In this document: piece after piece, positions 1-12,560 of the stretch | Layout: each line of letters opens with the position of its first letter | Position numbering within the stretch: the stretch's first letter is position 1 | NCBI GenBank assembly: GCA_027625915.1 | Contig: JANTQA010000047.1 | Coordinates: forward strand, 434,001-498,000 | Direction: 5' to 3' | Source: Anaeramoeba flamelloides | Lineage: Eukaryota; Metamonada; Anaeramoebidae | Length of the DNA stretch: 64,000 nt | Made by a program: the position numbers and the translations under genes | The notes under the pieces: generated by a model | The model's input: only the letters and a program-made list of their open reading frames with translations | Database searches by the model: none | What the model was told of the DNA's origin: nothing

Positions 1-53
1 AAAGAAAGAAAGATAATAATTATAATCATAACAAGAATTTTGGAAGGAAGAAG

Positions 54-2765
<2,712 letters not shown>

Positions 2766-5700
2766 TTAAATTATTTTGTCTTTTTGTTTTTTTATTTTTT
2801 GTCTTCTTATTTAATATATGATTTGGAATGGAATTTAAACCTTTTTCCCAAAAAAGATTTTTTTGATTTTTTTTTTATGAGTTCAACTTTTAATACCTTT
2901 TATCGAAAAAAAAAAAAAAAATACAAAATTAAGAAATTTTAAATCTACTGGTAATTAACATTATGCTTGCTACCTTGAATAAATCTACAGCGCCAACATT
3001 TAAATACCCTTTATCTAATTTTTCAAGTTTAACAAATTAATTTGGCATGCTTGGGTTAAGAAAAATGTACTTTTAAAAATTAACTTATAAAACAATTTCA
3101 AGAGGATAAAGATAAGATTTTCAAATGAATAAAAATTACGGAACTTAATTGCCACTAAAATAGAAAATCAAAATTTTGAGTTTGCCAAAATTAGATATTC
3201 GATTCGAGTAATACCACATCTAGGACTTATCCTTATAATAATATCAATTATTTTATCAAAAAAAAAAAATCTTAATCATTAACTTGATAAAAAATTTTTT
3301 TAATAACAATAATCCTTTTCTAAATGATGATTTAAAACATATTTTTTGAAAAAAAAAAAAAAAAAAATGATGATAAATGTTTATAACATTTTATGATTTT
3401 TATACTACATTTGTTAAACAAAAATCAATATGTCCTTAATAAAATTAAGCACTATTTTTTCTGATTAATATTTTTCGAAATCTAAGTTTATAAATTAATT
3501 CAATTAAACACTGGTATAAATTTTTTTAGAATAAAAACACTCTTGACTTTTGAATATCGAAAATATTTTTTGAAATTACTGTGCACTTTTTTATTTTTTT
3601 TGAAAAATTGGGGTTGAGAAAAGCTTGAAATCAAAGAATACGTTAATATATTAAATTAGAATGCTCTTCCAGAGAGCTTATCTTTTTAGTACAACTTTTT
3701 TTTAATTTTACCATTTAAAACTAAAAAAACATTTGAGGACCAAATTAGTGCCTTTTGTGAAATGAAAATTCCCTATAATTTAGAATTTGTTTTAGTAAAT
3801 GAGTTAAAACAAGAAAGTGAATCTAAAAATATACATAATTTCAAGTGTGAATTCAATCATTTTGGCAAAAAATGTTTTCAAGAAAAATTTAAATTGAAAC
3901 TTTATTTATTTTTATTTTTTCATTTAGTTTTTTTAATTATATTAATGGAAATTATTTGATCAGTTTTCCATTTTTAGTGCTTTTTGGGTCGTAGGGACAT
4001 ATTATAAAATTTGTTATTACAACATTTTCATAATATTTCAAAACATTGTAAACATTTCATACAGCGTTACAAACTCTTTTTCAGTCAAAAGGGTACAGTT
4101 TTATTGAAGAAATAGAACACGTTCATGAATCTAATTCATTATTCTTCTCAAACTATATTTTCAATTTTTAGATCAAATTCATTTTTTCTCATTTTGTAAA
4201 ATTTTTTTTGTTTTTTTTTTTTTGTAATTTCTTTTTTTTTTTTTTTTAAAAATTAAATTTGAAAAAAAAACTGTTTGAAAAACCTTATTAATATTAAGAA
4301 AAGTTAGACTTTGTATGTTCTTTTAAAAGTCATACATTAGAAATAAAAAATTTTATTGTCAATAATTTTAATTTCCTAAAGAAATTGAGAATTTTTACAC
4401 AATACATTTAATTGAATGGGGCTCTAAATAATTTTTAACATTTTTTTTTTTTTTGAAATTTATAGTTTGTTCAGGGTTTTCTTTTATGATTAATGACTTT
4501 ATATGAAGTTTATTATTTTTTTTATTTCTAAATAAACTAAGTTTGGTTGATTCCTAAAAATAAAGTGACTTTTTCATTTTTGGCTGGTTTACTAAGAGTA
4601 AAATGGAGTTTATTAGTTTATTCCATGATATATATTTTTTTATTGGGATTACTATTAATAGATTTTTAAAGTTCGCGGAGTTGAATAATATTGTTTTACC
4701 TTAGAACTAATGATATTCTTTATACAAAGTAAATGAAAAAATAATTTGTAAAAAAAAATATTCTTGATTTTGTGTATTAATTTGAGATTTTTTAATATTT
4801 TTAATTTATTCGAAAGTTTGTAACTTAAAAGTGGAATCGACTGTAAAATATTAAGAGTGTAAGTACATTTTTCAAATTTTGAGTGCCATCATTTATGCGA
4901 AACTGAATGTTTTATTGAAATCATTTCTTTAAACTAAATATATATATTGTCATAAATATGATATGTGGGATATATCCTGGTAGAAGATATTTATATACCA
5001 AATAAAAAGATAGAAATCAAAATCATTCAAAAATTGATCTCTTAAAAACCAAATAAAATTATTATTTCTTGATCTTGTGTGTACCATTTTGATACAATTA
5101 CTTCTTCTTAATTTGATTTTTTATTTTAATTCTTTATGGAAATAATTTGTGGAAACTTTTTTGATTAAAAAAATTACTATATATTTCTAAAGAATTTCCA
5201 AAATGAATTTAAAAATCCTATTTTTATTTATGTCATCTAATTCTAGTTTTAGTTCAGAAAATCAGAGATTTTTTTAATTCTTCTTGAGAATGAGGGTTTA
5301 TTGGACAAATTCGTTTGATTTTATAATTATTTATTCCATTAATATGAAACCCAAAAAAATTCTGAATCTGATAAAAATTTGTTATTGAATTTTTCAATTA
5401 TTTTGATTTGAATCTTTTGTAACTGTTTTTTGATTCCAAGAATTCAACCCCTTTATTTTAATTTTTGAAATAGTATTCCTTGTTTTAGCTTTATCTAAGG
5501 TAAAAATATTTGAAAAAAGAATTTTCAAAACAAATATTTAACAAAATATTTTGTAAAATAATAATAAATGGTTATAGGGCCAAAAATTCAATGTAGAAAT
5601 TTGTTTTCATTCAAATTAAGAAGATAAAGAAGAAAAATATTCAAAATTTAACTTTGTTTTTTTTTTTTTCAAACTTGATTTCAACTAATTTATCTAGAAA

Positions 5701-6613
5701 GATTATCTTTTCTTATTTGGTCTTACAAAAAAAAGAAATGGTTTGTTTAAAAAATACACGGTTTCATGTATGTTTTTTGATTGGTTTTTTTTATGAATTG
5801 TTTCAATTATTCCAATAAACATATTTCTTGATAAAAACCAGCTTTTTATAAAACTTTAAATTTATTAAAATATAAATTGCAAAAATGGGAAGATCTTAAA
5901 GACTCAACTCTGATTTACTTTGCTGATTTCTTTTATCAACCAAGTATTAAATAATTTTTTGGTTTCAAACTTTCAAAATCTTGTGACACTCAATAAATGT
6001 TTTTTTAGTACTATCTCATATTTAATATTTTCAAGAAGGGATTCTTCAAACTAACTCAAAAATAACACAAAATGTCCTTAACTTTTGATTTTCAAATCAC
6101 TTTTATATAGAATCATATTTTGTAATTATTTAAATTAAATCATGAAGAATAGAATACACTTTGAAAGAAAGGTTATTATTAATTAAATCGGTAAAGTGAA
6201 AAAATTTTTCCAAAACAAAAATAAAGATTTTTGATTTATTTAAAAAAATCCCTTTTATTTATCAGATAATTTTCACTACCTTCAAAGAGCACACCTTTTT
6301 AGACATGAACTCAATACTTTTTCAAAAAAAAATAAAAATAGTGATTTAAAATATTTATCGATTACCAAAAAAATAATGGTGAAAACGTCCACCGTTTTGG
6401 TGTGTAGATCTCACTCTCAAAAATTGTTTCTGATTTAAAGAAAAAAATTCAATTAAAAATCAATTTATTTTTTTATCCACAGTCTTGTTTTTTTCTTTCT
6501 GTACCTCTATTTCTGGATCTAAACTTTAACCTTTCTCATAAGTTTCTAACAAATTGTTTTTTTTTACTGGTTTTTGTAACTTTTAAGAATCTGTAATTGT
6601 TTTGTTAATCTCG
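2766..6613. other. Gene-free A+T-rich interval
   Basis: Only short open frames occur here and none has recognisable content. Poly(A) and poly(T) runs are frequent (around 2905-2920, 3350-3367, 4205-4250, 5655-5675). A degenerate half of the family G foldback repeat is visible near 4760-4846, ending in the family's aaaagtgga terminus. In-frame stops precede the next gene's start, including TAA at 6584-6586. Confidence 0.6.
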
Positions 6614-8884
6614 ATGAACATGAAAGCATCTAGATTTGAAGGAGGACCATTTTTTAAAAATGAATTTGTTGACTTTCCATTTAAACAGACAAGTATGTGT
6701 GTTAAACGATACACTCAACAAAATGGTAATAAAAGAGAAAAAGAAATCAAAAAAGAAGAAGAAAATGAAAAAGAAAACAAAAACGAAAATGAAAATGGGA
6801 GACTCCAAATGAAACCACTTATAAACAACATGTTATACCATAAACTTTTTGAGAACCCCAACAAAGGAATGTTTGTACCCAAACAAAACCAAGAGAAATC
6901 CGAACCAAGATCAAACCATTTTCAACACTTACAATCAAATAAATATGGAACACTGTTATCATTAAGTAGAGGAGAGGAAAGTTGCCCAATTCAACAATTA
7001 CCCTTTCACTTTGATTTTTTATCAAACAGAGAAGCTTCCGAACAGTTTACATTGGCTAAAATCGTTGAGCATCCAAAAACGAAAATGAGAATCCTTTCTG
7101 TTGTAAACACACAATTTAGGGTTGAGCTAAATGATCTTCAAATAAATTCTGGTCAAATGATACAGTTAAAAGATGGGGACAATATCAAGATTACAAGAAA
7201 GGATGGCGGCAAATATTCATTTTTATTTTTATCAGAATTATTATTGTCACACTATTATCAAAACAAGGCTAACAAGAACAATGAAAACAAAAACAAAAAC
7301 AAAGAAAACAAAAACAAAGAAAACAAAAACAAAAACAACAACCAAACGAATAATTATTGCAATGTAGGGAACCCAAAAAAAGCGAGTGTGATTCAATTCC
7401 CAATAATAAGCGGGTCAAACTTTCAAACTCAAAAACAATTATCTTTAAAAATTGTTAATAAAATTCGTAAATATAATGATTTGATAAACAATATAATACT
7501 AAAAGAACAACTCAAAAAACAAAACTCGGATCATCAAAATAATGCAATTTTAAAAACTGATATTGTTTCCAGTAATTTTACGAGATTAATAGAAATGAAT
7601 CTCAAATTGTTTTTACAGGATCCAAAGAACAGCCCTCGCAAATCTTTTCTAAAAATCTTGATCAGTGGCCCTCGTCACTCCACTTACATTCAACAACAAA
7701 TTGTTGAAGGTCTAACAAGAAAGATGAATTTAAAATTAATAACTTTTGATTTTTCAACTCTCTTGTCAAGCTTACAAAATATTCATTATTTCAAAAAAAA
7801 AGAGCAAAAGAAAATGCAAAATAAAGTTCAAAAGGTGAGTGATCAAAATAAATTGCGTGTTGGTAATTATGTCATGTACGTTGGACCAAAGTTGAAGGTA
7901 AATGAAAAAGAGAACTTTTTCACCGTATTTTCAAAATTGTTTTCTCGGGTCAATAATGAAAACAGAAATTCTGAGAAAAATATTAATGATGATCTTGTTT
8001 TAAAACCTGGGTTGACGGGCAAAGTAATAATGACTTTTGGCTATCAAGATGAGCTACGCTCAAGATATGTAGGTATCGAATTTGAGAAAAAAAGGAAAAA
8101 GAAAATATACTTTGTCAAGCAAACACAATTATTAAAATTGCATCATAATTTTATAGATCAGTTATTACCGAGTTTAATATGTAAGCAATTTTTCAAGCAC
8201 TTAAAAAAGGAAAAGAAAAACTTTGTTTTGTTTATTGGAAAGATTGATCATATTTTATGCCATTCGTACTATCTATTGCACTACTTAAAAAGGTCAATTG
8301 ATAAAATAACAAAAACAATGCCAAATTGTTTTTTAATCACCAGTATCGAAAATCACACTTCTCAAAGAAATACAAAGCGGCCAATAAATGCTTTTCAAAA
8401 TTATCAACAACAAAATATCTTTCAAAGTAATTTTCATTTTCACAATTACAAAAAAATATTGTACAAGTTCTTAGATTTTCCAATTATCCTAAAAAAACCC
8501 AAAAATATTGATATTTTGAAAAAATGGAACCAAATATTTCAAAGCCATGAAAAACAAGTTTTACAACAGAAAAATTTACAATTATTCAACTTAATTTTAA
8601 GCCAAGAAAAATATAAAAATCTAAAAATTAAACTCTCAAAAAATATTACATCCAAAATCTTCCCTTTAAAAAATTATTCATTAAAGGAAATGAAAAATAT
8701 TACAAATAACACCTTAACTTATTGTTTCAAAAAATCTTATCTATCAAAAAATAAGAATCAAACCAAAACAGAAAAAAATGTAATTTTCATAATTGCCCCT
8801 CAAGATCTCATTAATGGAATTAATCTTTTCGAAAAAATTAATAATAACAATGCAAATGACAATTTGATTTCTCCTTTTATATGA
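6614..8884 (+). CDS. FHA-like / degenerate P-loop protein related to plant-type FHA-AAA ATPases, AAA+ half absent
   Basis: This 756-residue protein starts at the ATG at 6614; an in-frame TAA at 6584 excludes an earlier start. Residues ~139-205 resemble an FHA fold (FRVELNDLQI...LKDGDNIKI). Residue ~349 has a degenerate nucleotide-binding loop, LISGPRHSTYIQQQ, in place of GxxGxGK[ST]. Residues ~414-509 form a small beta-rich module (RVGNYVMYVGP, then GLTGKVIMTFG and YVGIEFEKK), and ~536 has FVLFIGKIDHIL, like a decayed Walker B strand. This order matches the N-terminal half of the large plant FHA-containing AAA ATPases. The frame then stops, with none of the GPPGTGKT AAA+ module that normally follows, and no such exon appears on the + strand up to 19.4 kb. 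Linkers are Lys/Asn/Glu repeats. The family assignment rests on domain order and short motifs, so it is moderate. Confidence 0.55.
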   Translation: MNMKASRFEGGPFFKNEFVDFPFKQTSMCVKRYTQQNGNKREKEIKKEEENEKENKNENENGRLQMKPLINNMLYHKLFENPNKGMFVPKQNQEKSEPRSNHFQHLQSNKYGTLLSLSRGEESCPIQQLPFHFDFLSNREASEQFTLAKIVEHPKTKMRILSVVNTQFRVELNDLQINSGQMIQLKDGDNIKITRKDGGKYSFLFLSELLLSHYYQNKANKNNENKNKNKENKNKENKNKNNNQTNNYCNVGNPKKASVIQFPIISGSNFQTQKQLSLKIVNKIRKYNDLINNIILKEQLKKQNSDHQNNAILKTDIVSSNFTRLIEMNLKLFLQDPKNSPRKSFLKILISGPRHSTYIQQQIVEGLTRKMNLKLITFDFSTLLSSLQNIHYFKKKEQKKMQNKVQKVSDQNKLRVGNYVMYVGPKLKVNEKENFFTVFSKLFSRVNNENRNSEKNINDDLVLKPGLTGKVIMTFGYQDELRSRYVGIEFEKKRKKKIYFVKQTQLLKLHHNFIDQLLPSLICKQFFKHLKKEKKNFVLFIGKIDHILCHSYYLLHYLKRSIDKITKTMPNCFLITSIENHTSQRNTKRPINAFQNYQQQNIFQSNFHFHNYKKILYKFLDFPIILKKPKNIDILKKWNQIFQSHEKQVLQQKNLQLFNLILSQEKYKNLKIKLSKNITSKIFPLKNYSLKEMKNITNNTLTYCFKKSYLSKNKNQTKTEKNVIFIIAPQDLINGINLFEKINNNNANDNLISPFI

Positions 8885-10560
8885 GAAATTATATATATAC
8901 ATGAACATATATTATATACACCTCTACATATATTGTGTATCACACGTTTAACAATAATGAGAAAAGTTTTTTTTAAAAGATTCACACTTGAAAATCATTG
9001 TTTTTCTTTTGATTATTAATAATTGAAAAGATATTTTTATCAAACAAAAAATATTATAAAATGAAATGAAATATAAATTTTAATTAAAGAAGATTTAATT
9101 AATATAATACTTTAGGAAGATCTTTTTCACAAAAGAATTTGGAAAAGAATAGCAATAAAAATTGTTAACAGTTTAATGTAAATCCGAATTTAGGAAAGCA
9201 ATTACCCCAAAAGACGAATAAAGTGTGTTTACTAGAAAAATATTAAAAAAAAAAAAAAAAAAAAGCAATAAACTATTGATTAAAAAAAAATATATCGTTA
9301 TAATCAATAGAAACTATATTATTAGAAGCAATTATTATAAGATTATTTTTTCATTCATAATTTAAAATAATGATAATTGTGATAATTTTTTCGACTATTT
9401 AATCAATTATCAATCCGTAATTCCTTTTATTTTTCATTTTTTAAAAATTTTATTTCAAAATTTGAATTCCAATCACCTTTTTTGTAATTTTTTTTATTTG
9501 TATTTTTTTAATTAAGGATTGAAAATTTTGTATTCTTTTACCCAAAAAATGATTTACTTTTATAAATAAATATTTAAACTCTGAGTACAATTTTTATCTT
9601 TTATACTTGTTCTTTTTTAGATTTCAAGTTCTAAATAAAAAATAAAATACAGACAGTAGAAAATATAAAGTAATTTTTTTTTTTTTTTTCAATTTTGGAG
9701 CAATTATTATTTTTTTAGAATAAAAGCTAGATTTCAAAAATTTTGACTCACTTTATAATGTTAATGGGCATTGTTTTGAGGGTTTGTCCTTGTATTATTA
9801 TCAAAATAATATTTTCAAATTTTTGGATTAGAATCATTTTTTCTAATTTTTGTTTTTTTTTGCTTTTAGGTTTTTTTTTTTTCTTTTTCTTATTTCTTTT
9901 GTTTTTTTCTTTTTCTTTTTTTTTCTTTTTCTTTTTTTTTCTTTTTTTTTCTTTTTTTTTCTTTTGCTTTTTCTTTTCTTTTTTTTTTGTAAAAGATCAT
10001 GTCGATAAAAAAACGATCTTCTAAAATACAAATAATCACAAAGAAAATTGAGACTATGTAATGTCTTGGAAAATGAATATAATTATTAGTAAAAAATCTT
10101 GTTGTTCAACTTTTTTTCAGTGAAAGTTCAGTAATAAAAAATTGGTAATTATCATTTCAAAAATTATTACTTCACATTTTTTTAGTTTTTGATTTTATTT
10201 TTTTAATTTTAAAATATCAGGTTTTTATATATTTAGAATGGTTTGAAAGTTAATTACAAATCAGATTTAATTATTTTTTGTTCTTGAATTCTAAAGGATA
10301 TATATTTTTTTTTCAGTTTATTATTTCAGGTGAATCACAATTTTTGAAAAAGAGTTTATATATATATCTTACAATTTATTTTTCTTTTTTACCTAAATAA
10401 TGATATGGAGCACTAAAAATAATAATCAAAACAAACTTAAACTCTAATTTTTAAAATTAAAATAAAATATGTTGAATTTTATTTTTGAAAATATTAAACA
10501 TCAAAAAAAAAATATTGTATTTTTTTTATTTTATTTTACATGGAGGAAATTAATTTCCTC
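8885..10560. other. Gene-free interval with a long pyrimidine tract
   Basis: No gene is supported. Bases ~9860-9985 are almost pure T/C (tttttc and ctttttttt units) and throw up long spurious frames on both strands. A poly(A) run lies at ~9246-9264. I see no further ATPase exon of the preceding gene. Confidence 0.6.
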
Positions 10561-11226
10561 TTGTAGTGGTTAGATTTTTTTTTACTTTTTGAAATATAAA
10601 GAAAATTTAATAATTTTTCAATTCATTTCAAAAATTAAAAAAAATTGCTGTTAGGTTTTCCAGAATTCAAAAGAATTGAGTTAAATCTTTGATTTTACTC
10701 CTTTCTTTTGAATCAAAAAAATCTGGTCACTCTACGGCACTCTACAGCACTTGACGGCACTCAAAGCACTCAACAGCACTCGAAGACACGCCCCAAAAAT
10801 ATTTCACAATAATTAAAAATCAAAAATATTTATTTAAAACCCAAGAATATTTAAGTTATCCATCAAGTTCAACCATTCAAAAATTCAGGGCATTTACTAA
10901 TTGCTTTAATATACATTACTATGTAATTAATAACAATTCAAATAAATTTTGTCCTTTATGTTTAAAATATGAACAGAAGGAAATGATTGAAAATATTGAT
11001 CATTTTTTATGGGTATTTCCTTTGTATGAAAAATATAGATTAATTTTTCAAAACAAATTAACAGAAATAACTCTTAATGAAACACTTTTAAATCAATTCA
11101 GTTTGAAATTATTTTCATTAATTGATAATCGTGAAATCTAGGATTTCACTTTTAAATTCCCGAAAAGAAATTTAAGTCTAAGGGCAACTAGCTTACAATT
11201 TACACTTCTTCAATAATAAAAAAAAT
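10560..11226 (+). mobile_element. LINE 3'-end fragment (zinc-knuckle C-terminus plus tail)
   Basis: Bases ~10920-11141 encode KFCPLCLKYEQKEMIEN then IDHFLWVFPLYEKYR and a stop. This CxxC...H...P.Y..R pattern is typical of the C-terminus of non-LTR retrotransposon polymerases. It is followed by an ~85-bp tail ending cttcttcaataataaaaaaa. Upstream are a quasi-palindromic stretch (gaattcaaaagaattgag near 10663) and a 10-bp minisatellite. A second copy with the same upstream and downstream boundaries lies reversed at 20940-21530, so this may be a non-autonomous derivative and not random debris. Confidence 0.65.
10728..10789. repeat. Minisatellite with ~10-bp period (GCACTCNACR)
   Basis: About six to seven degenerate units such as cactctacgg, cactctacag and cacttgacgg follow one another head to tail. 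The related copy at ~21375-21405 has only about three units, so copy number has changed since the elements separated. Confidence 0.7.
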
Positions 11227-11229
11227 TGA

Positions 11230-11415
11230 ATTTTTTCATTTTTTTTTTTCAATTTCATTAAGTAGTCAGTCATCAATTTGCTCGAGATAAAATTACAATA
11301 TCCTTCTACATTTGTTATAAGTTTTTCAATTTTTTTTTTTCGTTTTTATAATTCCTTTACACTTGATTATTCCATTTTTATTTTTAGTTATCTCAATAAT
11401 AGTTTTATTTTTTGT

Positions 11416-11447
<32 letters not shown>

Positions 11448-11640
11448 CTGGTTCTTGGGGTAGTCGAATATTTTGCGTTTTTTTCTTGTGCTTTTTATTT
11501 GTTTATCTTTTTGAACTGTATTATTATTTTCATTTAAATAATCAATTCTTTACTATTACTATCATTGTTATCATTATAATTATCAATATTAATGGATTTT
11601 TTTATTTCTAGTTTTTTATTAAAGTATTATTGTTATTTAA
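11230..11640. other. Low-complexity interval with (TA)n
   Basis: T-rich sequence with a TA microsatellite at ~11417-11441. The open frames here are composition artefacts. Confidence 0.5.
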
Positions 11641-11644
11641 ATTT

Positions 11645-11878
11645 TCATTTAATTATTAAAATGTTGATGTTAGTTTTTTTTATATTTTTTTTGATATCAT
11701 TTATTTCTTTAATTAATTTTAAATTGTTGTCTTTTTGATCGTTATTGTTTGTTTGTCCATCTTTTTCGCCTTTGGAATTATTATTCTTTAATTTATTATT
11801 ATTATTATTATTATTATTTTGATAAATTCTAAAAATTAGTGGTTTTTTCAATAAGTAATTTTTTTGGTGATTATTCAT
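11645..11878 (-). CDS. Possible small Asn-rich protein or detached 3' exon
   Basis: A 77-codon minus-strand frame starts MNNHQKNYLLKKPLIFRIYQ, contains eight consecutive Asn codons, and ends in a charged Lys/Asn/Asp segment like the low-complexity parts of genuine proteins here. A TGA lies upstream in frame, so it could be self-contained. It lies downstream of the deubiquitinase on the same strand and could also be part of a longer, decayed or spliced coding region at 11640-12560. No domain is recognised, and the status is uncertain. Confidence 0.3.
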   Translation of the reverse strand: MNNHQKNYLLKKPLIFRIYQNNNNNNNNKLKNNNSKGEKDGQTNNNDQKDNNLKLIKEINDIKKNIKKTNINILIIK

Positions 11879-12560
11879 TAGCCTAACCAAGTCTTGATAA
11901 TTGTATCAAATACATATAAACTTTCCTTTAAAATTCTTATTATCATCAATAAGATATAATAATTTTTTGATGTTAATTAGTTTTTTGATTGTGACAAGAT
12001 TGTTATTTTTGTTGGATAAGTAATGTTATTGATTAAAAATTTTAAATTCATATTCCTCGGAAAGATTTTTTCCGAGTCGAATATGGTTCTTTTTGTAAAG
12101 AAAAATTTGATCTTTTGTGATCATGATCAAAAAAAAATACATTTCGTTGCGTTCACTATTAGTGGTCTTATGGGGACGAGATTCATGGTGAAAATTTGTT
12201 TTTTTGGTAGTCTAAATATTTTTTTTGCTTTGTTTTATTTATTTCTTTTTTATTTTTGGTTTTTGCTTTATTTGTATTATATTTTTGATTTTTTGTTTGA
12301 TACTTGCTCCTTCTTTGAACATGGTCTGAAACCATGTGTTATCGATTTTGGAATGTGTTTTCCATTTTCTTTTGTTTCGGTTAATCGCTTGTTCTTAAGT
12401 AATTGGGGTAAGAATGACCAGCCCATTCTTTGTAATTTTTTTTTTGTTTTGTAATAAATGAATGTTTGGAACGGTGTATATCCAATTTGAGATTATCTGT
12501 ATTGATAAGTCTACAGAGTATTTTCTTGGTAGCGTTGATAAAAATAGTTTTGTGTTTATG

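Noticed and set aside
3762-3959. 65-codon plus-strand frame
   Set aside because: Short, with a hydrophobic end produced by a T-rich run; no support.
9743-10031. Overlapping Phe-rich (+) and Lys-rich (-) frames
   Set aside because: Both are readings of one T/C-rich tract; no domain and no start context.
12023-12454. 143-codon plus-strand frame
   Set aside because: Its T-rich Phe/Leu composition suggests the antisense of A-rich coding-like sequence on the minus strand. It resembles no protein family I know.
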